From an uncultured Anaerolineae bacterium (GTDB lineage Bacteria > Chloroflexota > Anaerolineae > Promineifilales > Promineifilaceae): a stretch of 64,000 nt of DNA. The first letter of the stretch is position 1. Each line of letters opens with the position of its first letter. The notes under the pieces are model-generated. The model had not been told where the DNA came from, made no database searches, and worked only from the letters and a program-made list of their open reading frames with translations. The stretch lies in NCBI GenBank assembly GCA_905479495.1, contig CAJQMR010000005.1, forward strand, positions 124,001 to 188,000, in the 5' to 3' direction. Both the position numbers and the translations under genes were made by a program. Positions 8,225 to 16,721 of this stretch are shown in pieces.

Positions 8225-9748
8225 ATGACAAAAAAAGCCCGTTGGTTTTGGCTCATTGTTGGCATTACCTTGTTAGGGACCGCCCTGCGTAGTTTTCGGT
8301 TGGGCTGGCAAAGCCTGTGGTTAGACGAGTTGTTCAGCGTCCTGCTGGTGCGCCGTAACTGGGCTGGTATTGTGGCCGGTACGGCCGAAGATATTTTGCC
8401 GCCGCTCTTCTACTTTTTACTGGACCTGGCCCTGCGTTTTGGTGAATCGGAAACGGCAGCTCGGCTTATTCCCTTCTTTTTCTCCGTTCTTACAATCCCC
8501 TTGACCTATCGCCTTACCAAAGAGCTATTTAATCGGCAGGCGGCCCTGGCCACCGCCATTTTCCTGGCCGTCAACCCTTTTCATATCCTGTATGCCCAGG
8601 AAGCGCGAATGTATACGCAATTCGCCTTTTTCAGCACAGCTGCTGCCTTCTTTTTGTGGCGGGCCTGGTATGATAACCAGCGGCGAGATTGGGTTTGGTA
8701 TACGCTGGTGAGCATCCTCAATCTCTATACGCACAGTCTGGCTTTTTTAACCACGCTGGCCCTGGTTTTGTATGTCCTTATTCATTGGCGGCAGGGCAAC
8801 GGCCGTTGGCGATCCTGGTTCATCTCACATGCTATCATTGGGGTCGCCTTTTTGCCTTGGATAGCGGTCATTTTGCAGCAAACAACCCGCCTCGGTTCTG
8901 AATTTGCCGGGGCCAGCCAATCACCGCTTACCCTGTTCCGGGCGATTTATCTCTTTCTGTTTAGCGCTACCACACCCTTACCGCTGGCTGGCGCCGGTTT
9001 GATTGCTGCCCTTACCTTACTTGTTTTTGCTGTCCTGACCAGGCAAAAAAAATCTGCCGCAAACGCGTCCATCCATGCTCAAATCACGTCCCCAGAAACG
9101 GATGGTGTCTCAGTGAAGCCTGCTAAAAAATCGCCCGTTTTATTCACATTTCTCATCTTTGCCGTGCCTGTCCTTGGCCTCTATCTCATCTCATTGTCAC
9201 AACCCATCTTTGTTGAGCGGCGGTTGCTGCCTGCTTCCATTGGACTATATATTTTGCTAGGCTGGGCTGCTGCCCGTCCTGAGCCACGCTGGCTAAATCG
9301 CATCTTGGGGGTGGTCTTGGGAGCTGCTATGCTTTCCGCACTCCCTGGCTATTACACCGACCCTGGCCTGCAAAAGATTCCCATGCGGGCTGTGGCTCAG
9401 ACAGTAGCCGACCAGATCGAACCCGGAGACGTGGTGATCCACACCTCAGACACCTCAGCCCTGGCCTTTATGATTTACCAACCGCACATTGCCAGCTTCT
9501 TTTTAAGCGGCGATCCTGATTATGCGGCCCAAAGCAATCGAGGGCGTGCCCAACGCATTGCCGGATTGGAACCAATAGACAGCGAGGAAGCGGCCGCAGA
9601 CCAGCAGCGCATCTGGCTGATTGTCACCTTGGATCATGCAGTGGACTATCAGCAAGAGCGGCTGGCTGAATTTGATAACCGCTACACCCGCCTGGATCAG
9701 CAAAATGTGGGCGGCGTAGATATCTATCTCTTTGAAGGAGAACCCTAG
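8225..9748 (+). CDS. GT39/ArnT-like membrane glycosyltransferase, paralogue
   Basis: 507 residues with the same plan as its upstream neighbour: a leading membrane helix, SLWLDELFSV in the first loop (acidic catalytic pair), the QEARMYTQF motif matching QEIRTYSW of the paralogue, about ten membrane segments and a soluble tail ending QNVGGVDIYLF, equivalent to EDVGGILMYQY. The shared tail motif shows that the two arose by duplication. Same strand, probably co-transcribed. Residues about 270-300 carry a charged cytoplasmic insertion absent from the first copy. Confidence 0.82.
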   Translation: MTKKARWFWLIVGITLLGTALRSFRLGWQSLWLDELFSVLLVRRNWAGIVAGTAEDILPPLFYFLLDLALRFGESETAARLIPFFFSVLTIPLTYRLTKELFNRQAALATAIFLAVNPFHILYAQEARMYTQFAFFSTAAAFFLWRAWYDNQRRDWVWYTLVSILNLYTHSLAFLTTLALVLYVLIHWRQGNGRWRSWFISHAIIGVAFLPWIAVILQQTTRLGSEFAGASQSPLTLFRAIYLFLFSATTPLPLAGAGLIAALTLLVFAVLTRQKKSAANASIHAQITSPETDGVSVKPAKKSPVLFTFLIFAVPVLGLYLISLSQPIFVERRLLPASIGLYILLGWAAARPEPRWLNRILGVVLGAAMLSALPGYYTDPGLQKIPMRAVAQTVADQIEPGDVVIHTSDTSALAFMIYQPHIASFFLSGDPDYAAQSNRGRAQRIAGLEPIDSEEAAADQQRIWLIVTLDHAVDYQQERLAEFDNRYTRLDQQNVGGVDIYLFEGEP

Positions 9749-9822
9749 ATAATAAACTTAAGTTTGTGCAGGGTCACAGATTCCCATTAACCCTTTACCG
9801 TTAAAGCGTAAAGCGCCCTACG

Positions 9823-9892
9823 CCAATTGGCTTCCCACCAGATAGCTCACTATAATACAAACCCTATGTCAAAGTTAACTCATCTGGATGAA
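9823..9892 (+). repeat. Direct repeat, copy 2: functional moaC promoter and start
   Basis: The intact counterpart of 6540-6609. See the moaC promoter and moaC entries; the three mismatches do not touch the -35, -10 or ATG. Confidence 0.9.
9827..9856 (+). promoter_or_regulatory. Sigma-70-type promoter of moaC, leaderless layout
   Basis: TTGGCT at 9827-9832, an 18-bp spacer and a perfect TATAAT at 9851-9856. Only 9 bp separate the -10 from the ATG at 9866, so transcription should begin within two or three bases of the start codon. There is no Shine-Dalgarno sequence. Confidence 0.75.
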
Positions 9893-10351
9893 GCAGGCCG
9901 GGCTCGCATGGTGAACGTCGGCGATAAAGCCGACACCGTGCGTGTGGCTGTGGCCCGTGGCTCTGTGAAAATGCAGCCGGAAACGCTGGCTCTTATAATG
10001 GAAGGCAACATGAAAAAGGGAGATGTGCTGACGGTAGCCCAGCTGGCGGGCATCATGGCCGCCAAGCGCACCAGCGATCTCATCCCCATGTGCCATCCGC
10101 TCATGCTCAGCCATGTGGCCGTCACCTGCACCCCCAACCCCGCCGCAAGCCGCATCGACATTGAAGCCTCTGTCCGGCTAACGGGCAAAACAGGGGTGGA
10201 GATGGAGGCGTTAACGGCCGTTTCCGTCGCCGCCCTCACCATTTACGATATGGCCAAAGCCGTCGATCGTAGCATGATCATTAGTGAGGTACGTGTGGTA
10301 GAAAAATCTGGTGGGAAAAGTGGAGATTGGAGATTAGAGATTGGAGATTAG
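9866..10351 (+). CDS. moaC: Molybdenum cofactor biosynthesis protein MoaC
   Basis: Cyclic pyranopterin monophosphate synthase, which acts after MoaA in molybdopterin synthesis. [15 protein letters not shown] and [19 protein letters not shown] are the signature active-site segments. The ATG at 9866 ([12 protein letters not shown]) matches the family start; the frame is open slightly further upstream but that region is the promoter. The protein is 161 residues. The last residues (GDWRLEIGD) fall inside the intergenic GGAGATT repeat, so the C-terminal tail seems to have been replaced or extended by repeat DNA. moaD-moaE follows 45 bp later; no moaA or moeA is in the window. Confidence 0.97.
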   Translation: MSKLTHLDEAGRARMVNVGDKADTVRVAVARGSVKMQPETLALIMEGNMKKGDVLTVAQLAGIMAAKRTSDLIPMCHPLMLSHVAVTCTPNPAASRIDIEASVRLTGKTGVEMEALTAVSVAALTIYDMAKAVDRSMIISEVRVVEKSGGKSGDWRLEIGD

Positions 10352-10384
10352 AAATTGAGTTTAATCTCCGATCTCCAATCTCCA
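10321..10384. repeat. Inverted repeat of the GGAGATT family, copy 1
   Basis: The left arm has four imperfect tandem units of the type GGAGATT(A/G), and the right arm holds the reverse complements (AATCTCC units), so the RNA folds into a long hairpin. The left arm lies inside the end of moaC, and the right arm ends 12 bp before the moaD-moaE start. Sister copies are at 11126-11188 and 48302-48345. Confidence 0.85.
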
Positions 10385-10396
10385 GTCAACTAAACT

Positions 10397-11128
10397 ATGG
10401 AAATTCAAATCAAACTATTCGCCACGCTCAAAGATCGAGCGGGCACCAACAAAATAAGTGTCACTGTTGAAGAACCCGCAACGGTAGCAACCTTGCTGGC
10501 GGCGACGGAGAAAGCGTACCCCACTCTGGCGACATCCCTGCCCATTGCCCTGGTGTCGGTGAACAAAGCCTTTGCTGGCAAGGATACGGCCGTATCCCCT
10601 GGCGATGAAGTGGCCCTCTTCCCCCCCGTCAGCGGCGGCAGCGGCGGCAGCGGCGCAGAAGCGCTGCCCCATCCAACGTATTTCTCTGTCACCACCGAAC
10701 CGCTGGACATTCACGCTATCCATGCCCGGCTAACCCAACCCGAAATTGGCGCAGTTGTCAGCTTCACTGGCTTTGTGCGCGGCCAAACCCAGCGAGATGG
10801 CCTGCCGCCGGAAACGCTCTTTTTAGAGTACGAAGCATACAGCGAAATGGCTGAACTCAAGATGGCCCAAATCGCCCGCGAAATTTGGCAGAAGTGGCCC
10901 TTGGTCAAAGGGGTGGCGATTGTGCAGCGAATCGGCCGTTTAGACATTGGCGAAAACACCACCTTTGTCGCCTGCGCCAGCGCCCACCGCGACCAGGGCG
11001 TCTTCGACGCCGCCCGTTATGGCATCGACCGCCTGAAAGAAATCGTGCCCGTCTGGAAAAAAGAAGTCGGCGAGGATGAATCTATCTGGGTAGAAGGAGA
11101 TTATCGTCCCACCGAGGCAGATAATTAG
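10397..11128 (+). CDS. MoaD-MoaE fusion (molybdopterin synthase)
   Basis: Residues 1-81 are MoaD (ubiquitin-like sulfur carrier: MEIQIKLFATLKDRAG ... DEVALFPPVSGG), and residues about 93-243 are MoaE (VSFTGFVRGQ, the EYEAY motif, IGRLDIGE, HRDQGVFDAARYGIDRLKE with the catalytic Lys, PVWKKE). The two are joined by a short Gly/Ser linker (SGGSGAE). MoaD normally needs a free C-terminal Gly-Gly for adenylation and thiocarboxylation, so this fusion must be cleaved after the Gly-Gly or work by another route; a comparable mycobacterial fusion, MoaX, is known. Start ATG at 10397, directly after a hairpin repeat, with no clear ribosome site. Confidence 0.95.
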   Translation: MEIQIKLFATLKDRAGTNKISVTVEEPATVATLLAATEKAYPTLATSLPIALVSVNKAFAGKDTAVSPGDEVALFPPVSGGSGGSGAEALPHPTYFSVTTEPLDIHAIHARLTQPEIGAVVSFTGFVRGQTQRDGLPPETLFLEYEAYSEMAELKMAQIAREIWQKWPLVKGVAIVQRIGRLDIGENTTFVACASAHRDQGVFDAARYGIDRLKEIVPVWKKEVGEDESIWVEGDYRPTEADN

Positions 11129-11188
11129 AGATTGGAGATTGGAGATTAGCGGCTGGTTTTAATCTCCAATCTCCAATCCCCAATCTCA
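11126..11188. repeat. Inverted repeat of the GGAGATT family, copy 2
   Basis: Left arm of three GAGATTGG-like units from the moaD-moaE stop codon, a short spacer (GCGGCTGG), and a right arm of four CCAATCTC-like units. It fills the whole gap to the MazG-like gene at 11193. Confidence 0.85.
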
Positions 11189-11192
11189 AACT

Positions 11193-11504
11193 ATGGAAAA
11201 CTGGCAAGAACGCGCCCACCAATTCGCCCAAAAACACAACTTTTCCCACACACCCGGTGTTTATGCATTAGATTTACTCAGTGAATTTGGCGAGGTTGCC
11301 AAAGAACTGCTCAAAGCGACTGATTATGGTTCGCATGCCCCTATTGACAATCCAGCACTGGCAGATGAGTTAGGTGATCTGCTCTACAGTTTGTGTGAAT
11401 TGGCAACGGCCGTAAACGTAGACCTCGACCAGGCGCTCACTGCTGCCCTGGCAAAATACGAAGCTCGCTGGCAAGAAAAAGGGCATCCTGGCAGTGGACA
11501 ATGA
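11193..11504 (+). CDS. MazG-like nucleotide pyrophosphohydrolase
   Basis: 103 residues, all alpha. The EFGEVAKEL helix and the DELGDLLYSL helix supply the acidic metal ligands of the MazG/all-alpha NTP pyrophosphatase family, which hydrolyses non-canonical or excess NTPs to NMP and pyrophosphate. It is a single-domain member, like the short viral and house-cleaning types rather than the tandem-domain E. coli MazG. It lies between two hairpin repeats and has no strong ribosome site. Confidence 0.82.
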   Translation: MENWQERAHQFAQKHNFSHTPGVYALDLLSEFGEVAKELLKATDYGSHAPIDNPALADELGDLLYSLCELATAVNVDLDQALTAALAKYEARWQEKGHPGSGQ

Positions 11505-11514
11505 CAATTGAAGA

Positions 11515-11574
11515 GGTAATTAAGTAACTGAGTAATTGAAAAAATTACCCAATTACCCAGTTACTCAATTACTT
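11515..11574. repeat. Inverted repeat of the TAATTGAGTAAC family, copy 1
   Basis: Left arm of AATT(A/G)AGTAACTGAGTAATTG-like tandem units, a run of A, then the reverse complement (ATTACCCAATTACCCAG units). It occupies the gap before fabF. Its other complete copy is at 59486-59552; half-copies lie near 1029 and 62001. Confidence 0.85.
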
Positions 11575-11606
11575 CTCTTGGCATCACCAATATTGGGAGA
11601 AGAAGA

Positions 11607-12866
11607 ATGAACAACGGAACGAATAATCATCACAAACAACATCGTGTCGTCATTACCGGCATGGGCTTGGTTACCCCCCTCGGCCACAACGTGCCCGACA
11701 GTTGGGCCGCCATCAAAGCAGGCAAATCCGGCACGGGCGATTTTGTCGTGCTCACCAAAGGCGAGCATGAGATGGGCACCATCTGCGAAGTCAAAGATTT
11801 TGACGCCGACAAATACTTAGGTCGCCGCGATGCACGCCGCCGCGACCGCTTTCAACAACTTGCCACCGTCGCCGCTCGGGAAGCCATCAGCCATTCTGGT
11901 TTAGAAATCACCGATGCCAATCGAGAGCGCATCGGCATTACGCTGGGAACGGGTGTAGGCGGCATTCAAACACTGGTTGAACAAGAGCATATCGTGCTAG
12001 AAAAAGGCATCAAGCGGGTCAGCCCCTTTGCCATTACCATGATTATGCCCAATGGCGCAGCGGGCATGATTGCCATCGACTACGGCATTCACGGCCCGTC
12101 CACCACCATTACCACGGCCTGCGCCGCGGGCTGCGACGCTATCGGCCACGCCCTGCGCACCCTCCAGCGCGGCGAAATGGATGCCATGCTCACGGGCGGC
12201 AGCGAATCGATTCTGGCCTCCGTGGCGGTTGGCGGCTTTGAACGCGCGGGAGCCACTTCCAGCAAAACCGACGGCACGCCGCAACCGTTCGACAAAAATC
12301 GGGATGGCCTGATTGTAGGGGAAGGCGCAGGCATGCTGGTTTTAGAAAGCCTGGAACATGCTCAAGCACGTGGCGCAACAATCTACGCGGAACTGGTTGG
12401 CTATGGCCAAACCACAGACGCACACCACATCACCGCCCCTGCCGAAGGGGGCGCTGGGGCTGCTCGCGCCATTCGCAAAGCGCTGGAAGATGCGGGGCTC
12501 ACCGCCGCCGATGTAGATTATGTGAGCGCCCACGGCACAGCCACACCCCTGAACGATGCCTCAGAAACGGCCGCAATTAAAGCCGCTTTGGGGGAACACG
12601 CCTACAACGTTGGCATCAGCTCCACCAAGTCGATGACGGGGCACATCATGGGGGCAACGGGGGCCATTGAGTCTGTCTTTTGCACCATGGCCATTCAAGA
12701 TCAGATCATGCCACCCACCATCAACTACGAAACCCCCGATCCCGACTGCGATCTGGATTACATTCCCAACACAGCGCGTCCGGCCAAAGTAGACGTCTGT
12801 ATCAACAATGCCTTTGGTTTTGGCGGACACAACGCCGTGTTAGTTATCAAAAAGTTTCAAGAATAA
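11607..12866 (+). CDS. fabF: 3-oxoacyl-ACP synthase II (KAS II)
   Basis: Decarboxylating condensing enzyme of fatty-acid elongation. The active-site Cys lies in TTACAAGCDAIG, the first His in VSAHGTATPLND and the second in KSMTGHIMGATG; the GFGGHNAVL end is typical. 419 residues is normal. The ATG at 11607 has GGGAGAAGAAG just upstream. rnc begins at the next base after the stop, so fabF-rnc-SDR form a tight operon. Confidence 0.97.
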   Translation: MNNGTNNHHKQHRVVITGMGLVTPLGHNVPDSWAAIKAGKSGTGDFVVLTKGEHEMGTICEVKDFDADKYLGRRDARRRDRFQQLATVAAREAISHSGLEITDANRERIGITLGTGVGGIQTLVEQEHIVLEKGIKRVSPFAITMIMPNGAAGMIAIDYGIHGPSTTITTACAAGCDAIGHALRTLQRGEMDAMLTGGSESILASVAVGGFERAGATSSKTDGTPQPFDKNRDGLIVGEGAGMLVLESLEHAQARGATIYAELVGYGQTTDAHHITAPAEGGAGAARAIRKALEDAGLTAADVDYVSAHGTATPLNDASETAAIKAALGEHAYNVGISSTKSMTGHIMGATGAIESVFCTMAIQDQIMPPTINYETPDPDCDLDYIPNTARPAKVDVCINNAFGFGGHNAVLVIKKFQE

Positions 12867-13568
12867 ATGAATCGATTTACTGAACTGGAAAACAACCTCA
12901 ATGTGCAATTCAAGGATTACTCCTTGCTGGCACGTGCCCTGACCCACCGCTCCTTTCTTAATGAACATCCTGACGAAGCGTTGGAAGACAATGAGCGGCT
13001 GGAATTTTTAGGCGATGCGGTGCTGGACTTCATTGTCGGTGCCTATTTGTATCATCGTTTTCCAGAAATGGATGAAGGGGAACTGACCAGCCTGCGGGCG
13101 GCATTGGTGCGGGCCAGAACATTAGCCGGATTTGCCAGACAGTTGGAAATCGGCCGTTTTCTTCAGCTAGGTTTTGGTGAGGCAGAAAATGGGGGGCGGG
13201 AACGCACGCCGCTCCTGTGTGCCTCGTTTGAAGCTGTGATTGGCGCTCTTTATCTGGACCAGGGGTTACCTGCGGTGAAATCATTGGTCGAGCAGTTGGT
13301 TAGCCCGGCGCTGGCCGAAATCATGGCAGAGTCCCTGCACAAAGATGCCAAAAGCGAATTCCAGGTGTGGGCACAAGCCAGATACAACATCACGCCACAT
13401 TATGATGTCATTCACACCAGCGGACCAGATCATGCCAAGCAGTTTACAGTGCATGTGCTGCTGGGCGATGCGGTGTGGGGTGAAGGAACGGGACGCAGCA
13501 AACAAACGGCCGCACAAGCCGCCGCCAAAGTAGCCATGGCCAAGGTTGAAACACTCGAAGACGAATGA
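12867..13568 (+). CDS. rnc: Ribonuclease III
   Basis: Double-strand-specific endoribonuclease used in rRNA processing. NERLEFLGDAVLDF is the catalytic signature (acidic metal ligands), and a double-stranded-RNA-binding domain occupies residues about 155-228 ending in KQTAAQAAAKVAM. 233 residues. It starts at the base after the fabF stop. Its last 4 bp overlap the next gene (ATGA). The window is rich in long intergenic RNA hairpins that are plausible substrates; that link is inference. Confidence 0.96.
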   Translation: MNRFTELENNLNVQFKDYSLLARALTHRSFLNEHPDEALEDNERLEFLGDAVLDFIVGAYLYHRFPEMDEGELTSLRAALVRARTLAGFARQLEIGRFLQLGFGEAENGGRERTPLLCASFEAVIGALYLDQGLPAVKSLVEQLVSPALAEIMAESLHKDAKSEFQVWAQARYNITPHYDVIHTSGPDHAKQFTVHVLLGDAVWGEGTGRSKQTAAQAAAKVAMAKVETLEDE

Positions 13569-14413
13569 GCCGCATTCTAATTACAGGGGGAAGCAGCTAT
13601 TTGGGGCAACATCTGGTGTCTATGCTGGCATCGACGACGGCCGTTTCCCACAACATCCACTACACCTACCACCAAAACAACCCAGCCCTTCCTGCCCAAG
13701 GACATCAGGTCGATATTCGGGATGAAACGGCCGTACGCGACCTCATTCTTAATTTTCAGCCGGAAATCATTATCCATCTGGCAGGTTCTAATCGGGGCAG
13801 CGATATGGCCACGGTCATTCGCCAGGGCGCGGGCAACATCCTGTGGGCGGCCCGGGAAGTGGGTGCCCGACTGATTCACCTTTCCACAGACAGCATCTTT
13901 CGCGGTGATGCGGCACCTTATGATGAAACGGCCGTCCCCACCCCCATCAACGCCTATGGCCGGGCCAAAGCCGACGCCGAAGCCATCGTGAAGCAGCACC
14001 CCAACAGCGTCATCGTGCGCACATCGCTCATTTATGGCCTGCAAAGCATGGATCGTGGCACACAGTGGATGGCAGCTGCCCTGGCCAAAGGGGAGCCCGT
14101 TACCTTGTTTAACAACCAGATTCGCAACCCCATTTGGATCGACAGCCTGTGTCAGGCCATTTTAGAATTAGGCGATCATTCATACCGGGGCATTCTCAAT
14201 GTAGCGGGCAACCAGGCCTTAACCCGCGCCGCATTTGCCCTGAAACTGCTCGATTTTTGGAACATTCAGCCCCGAGACAGCCTGAAGATCGCGCCCTCAA
14301 CGGGTAACTGGCCTTTAAATTGCGAATTGGATCTGGCACGTGTTACGGCCGTCTTGCAAACGCCACTCCCTGGTGTTGACCAAGTTCTACAACAAAGCAC
14401 CTCTAGAACTTGA
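13565..14413 (+). CDS. SDR-family NAD(P)-dependent sugar reductase (RmlD-like)
   Basis: Rossmann-fold extended SDR of 282 residues. The nucleotide-binding TGGSSYLGQ is at the N-terminus, STDSIF follows the beta-5 strand and YGRAKADAE provides the Tyr-xxx-Lys pair. The overall pattern is that of dTDP-4-dehydrorhamnose reductase (RmlD), but no other rhamnose genes are near, so the substrate is uncertain. Coupled to rnc by an ATGA overlap. Confidence 0.82.
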   Translation: MSRILITGGSSYLGQHLVSMLASTTAVSHNIHYTYHQNNPALPAQGHQVDIRDETAVRDLILNFQPEIIIHLAGSNRGSDMATVIRQGAGNILWAAREVGARLIHLSTDSIFRGDAAPYDETAVPTPINAYGRAKADAEAIVKQHPNSVIVRTSLIYGLQSMDRGTQWMAAALAKGEPVTLFNNQIRNPIWIDSLCQAILELGDHSYRGILNVAGNQALTRAAFALKLLDFWNIQPRDSLKIAPSTGNWPLNCELDLARVTAVLQTPLPGVDQVLQQSTSRT

Positions 14414-14480
14414 TGGCATAGTACCAATAGCCTATTGTTGGATTTGTGGGCATTGTTCTAGAAAGCGCCTTTCTGCTTAC

Positions 14481-14530
14481 GTAAACTCTCGTTTACCCCC
14501 TTGACTTTTGCCGTTTGAATATGCTAGACT
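14481..14530 (+). promoter_or_regulatory. Promoter of the principal sigma factor gene
   Basis: TTGACT at 14501-14506, an 18-bp spacer and TAGACT at 14525-14530. A perfect inverted repeat (GTAAAC-TCTC-GTTTAC, 14481-14496) sits directly upstream of the -35 and could bind a regulator or end the upstream transcript. The implied leader is about 155 nt long and contains a GGGTG...CACCC stem near 14643-14661; no known riboswitch was recognised. Confidence 0.6.
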
Positions 14531-14694
14531 GCCCCCCTAGGAAGGAAGAGGCTAGCTGGCTCAAAGCTGTTAAAGTAACAAAATGTTATTAATGATTGAT
14601 TAATATGCCGTTTGGGAAATATAGTTAAGAGCCAACTATAACGGGTGAGAGTCAACACCCCGGAAAACTAAAAATCTCGGAGAAAAGGGTAAAT

Positions 14695-15930
14695 ATGACC
14701 AAATTGACCACGCCATTCGACGAAATGGACTTTGTTAGCGTTTTGCTTAATGAAGGTTCTGAACAGGGCTATATCACATACGACCAAATCATGGAAGCAC
14801 TGCCCGACGTCGAAGACAATTTGCCGTTGCTAGAGACAATCTTGGAAGAGGCTCAAGCAGCAGGCATTCCCATTTATGAAAATGAAGATGAAGTAGAAGC
14901 TCAAATGACCGGCGACGACTCAAATGAGCTTAGTGAAGCGTTGGCAAATGGCAAAGCTTTAGACCCAGAAGATGAAGAAGAGGCTTCCCCCCATGCCGCA
15001 CCTCTATTTGATTTAAGCAATGTGCCGATCGATGATTCGGTTGGCCTGTATTTCCGCGAGATGGGGCAGCAGGGTTTGCTTTCCGCTGAGGAAGAAGTGA
15101 CCCTGGCCATGGAAATTGAGGCGGGTAAAGAAGCAGAAGCCCGCATGGAAGATGAAATTTTAAGCCTCGACGAGCAGGATGAGCTAGCCAACCTGCGCGA
15201 AATTGCCGATATGGCTCGGGCGCACTTAATTCGCGCCAATACCCGTCTGGTTGTCAGCATTGCCAAAAAATATCGCGGGCGTGGCTTGCAGTTCCTGGAC
15301 CTGATTCAGGAAGGCAATGTGGGCCTGATGAAAGCGGTAGAAAAGTACGACTACCGTCGGGGGAACCGATTTAGCACTTACGCCACCTGGTGGATTCGTC
15401 AGGCGGTGACCCGCGCTCTGGCCAACCACGGCCGTACCATCCGTATCCCCGCGCACTTGGGTGGCCGCATCAGTAAGCTGTATCAGGTCGCGCAAGAGTT
15501 GGAACAGGAATACGGCCGTCAGCCCACCGCTGAAGAAATTGCCGAACACATGGAACTGCCCGCCGAGCGCGTCCGCTGGATGCTGCGCACCAGCCGCCAG
15601 CCCGTTCACCTGGAACGCCCCGTCGGCGATGAATCCGATGCTGAACTGGGTGACTTCATTGAAGATGTAGACGCACCACCGCCAGCCGAAACGGTTGCGC
15701 AGAAGATGCTCACCGAAGAGCTGGGCGAGATTCTGGATCAGCTCACCCCGCGCGAAGCCCGCATCTTACGCCTGCGCTACGGCTTGCAAGATGGCGAATC
15801 CCGCACCCTCAAAGAGGTCGGCGAGATGTTTGGCCTCTCCCGCGAGCGCATCCGCCAGCTGGAAAAGGAAGCGCTGCGCAAGCTGCGCCATCCCAACTTT
15901 GCCGGACACCTCCGGCAGTACCTGAACTAA
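14695..15930 (+). CDS. rpoD: RNA polymerase sigma-70 factor, principal type
   Basis: 411 residues. The N-terminal 70 residues resemble region 1.1 (helical, acidic, YDQIMEALPDVE). Then come region 1.2 (VGLYFREMGQQGLLSAEEE), region 2 (RLVVSIAKKYRGRGLQFLDLIQ; FSTYATWWIRQAV), region 3 and region 4 with the helix-turn-helix (LKEVGEMFGLSRERIRQLE). An acidic spacer separates 1.1 and 1.2, and there is no large non-conserved insert, as in other compact SigA proteins. The ribosome site GGAGAAAAGGG precedes the ATG. Its -35/-10 preference fits the TTGAC/TATAAT promoters in this window. Followed by a strong terminator. Confidence 0.95.
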   Translation: MTKLTTPFDEMDFVSVLLNEGSEQGYITYDQIMEALPDVEDNLPLLETILEEAQAAGIPIYENEDEVEAQMTGDDSNELSEALANGKALDPEDEEEASPHAAPLFDLSNVPIDDSVGLYFREMGQQGLLSAEEEVTLAMEIEAGKEAEARMEDEILSLDEQDELANLREIADMARAHLIRANTRLVVSIAKKYRGRGLQFLDLIQEGNVGLMKAVEKYDYRRGNRFSTYATWWIRQAVTRALANHGRTIRIPAHLGGRISKLYQVAQELEQEYGRQPTAEEIAEHMELPAERVRWMLRTSRQPVHLERPVGDESDAELGDFIEDVDAPPPAETVAQKMLTEELGEILDQLTPREARILRLRYGLQDGESRTLKEVGEMFGLSRERIRQLEKEALRKLRHPNFAGHLRQYLN

Positions 15931-15934
15931 CGAC

Positions 15935-15962
15935 AAAAAAGGGGCCGAACGGCCCCTTTTTT
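15935..15962 (+). terminator. Rho-independent terminator after rpoD
   Basis: GGGGCC-GAAC-GGCCCC stem-loop flanked by six A and six T residues, so it can stop transcription from both sides: rpoD from the left and the toxin-antitoxin pair from the right. Confidence 0.95.
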
Positions 15963-15985
15963 CTTTCCATTTGTGTCAGTAAAAA

Positions 15986-16309
15986 TCATGTTTGTGTAAT
16001 AACATGAACTTCTAAATTTACGTTTAGCTTTTGCTGAAGTACATGGAAGATTTTTGTTAAATTATCCATTGTTGGGTTTCCCCTGGCAGAAAGCATACGG
16101 TGCAAACTTTTACTGGGCTTGTTCACCGTAACTGCCAACTCTTCAAATCCGACCGTCGAATTCACCAAATCACGCAAAACCAATCTGGCAGTTTCTGGTT
16201 CGCCGTTCAGGAAGAGTGAAATGGCTTCGTCAAGCAGAGCCGTAGCAAACTCTGGGTCACTCTGAATACGTTCCTGGATTGTTTCATGTACATCTCTTGT
16301 AACTGTCAT
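15986..16309 (-). CDS. Antitoxin with HTH domain (HigA/COG3636-like)
   Basis: 107 residues. The C-terminal part (VGFEELAVTVNKPSKSLHRML, then NPTMDNLTKIFHVL) is the helix-turn-helix pattern of addiction-module antidotes that pair with Gp49/RelE-like killers. The N-terminal segment probably binds the toxin. It follows the toxin gene with a 4-bp ATGA overlap, giving toxin-first order as in higBA. Expected to repress its own operon. Confidence 0.85.
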   Translation of the reverse strand: MTVTRDVHETIQERIQSDPEFATALLDEAISLFLNGEPETARLVLRDLVNSTVGFEELAVTVNKPSKSLHRMLSARGNPTMDNLTKIFHVLQQKLNVNLEVHVITQT

Positions 16310-16632
16310 TGTTTACTACCATCCTTCCGCTCTTTGTATTCCTGTAGCAGTGCGATCGCATTTTCTATATCTTTTTGCTGCTTTCTTTTTATTCCACCAC
16401 CAAACAGAATAATTAGCTTTTTACCTTCTTGCGCCAGATAAATTCTGTAACCTGGCCCCCAATTAATACGGTATTCGCCAATCCCTTTGAACCACTTCAC
16501 ATTGGAGAGATTGCCTTGTTCTAACCGAACAAGCGCCACCGCTACTTTGGCTCCTGCTTGGGCATCTAAACCGTTGAACCATTTGCTGAATGGAATTGAA
16601 CCATCCGCTCGAACATATTCTATTATTTTCAC
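16306..16632 (-). CDS. RelE/HigB-type toxin (addiction module killer protein)
   Basis: Small basic protein of the RelE/ParE superfamily. IPFSKWFNGLDAQAGAKVAVALVRL, FKGIGEYRINWGPGYRIYL and IILFGGGIKRKQQKDI match the COG3657 killer family, probably a ribosome-dependent mRNA endonuclease. The frame opens at 16656, but the GTG at 16632 (V-KIIEYV) follows GGGGTGG at the right distance and matches the family N-terminus; about 108 residues. Confidence 0.87.
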   Translation of the reverse strand: MKIIEYVRADGSIPFSKWFNGLDAQAGAKVAVALVRLEQGNLSNVKWFKGIGEYRINWGPGYRIYLAQEGKKLIILFGGGIKRKQQKDIENAIALLQEYKERKDGSKQ

Positions 16633-16721
16633 AACGCCACCCCAATAGTAACACAAACGTTACTATCCAGGCAAGTTTTGCACTTTTTGAGTATCCGATT
16701 GGTGAGTAGAGAAACGCTTCT

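Noticed and set aside
9827..9865. Longer MoaC start
   Set aside because: The upstream codons are the promoter -35/-10 region, and the family start is MSKLTHLDE at 9866.
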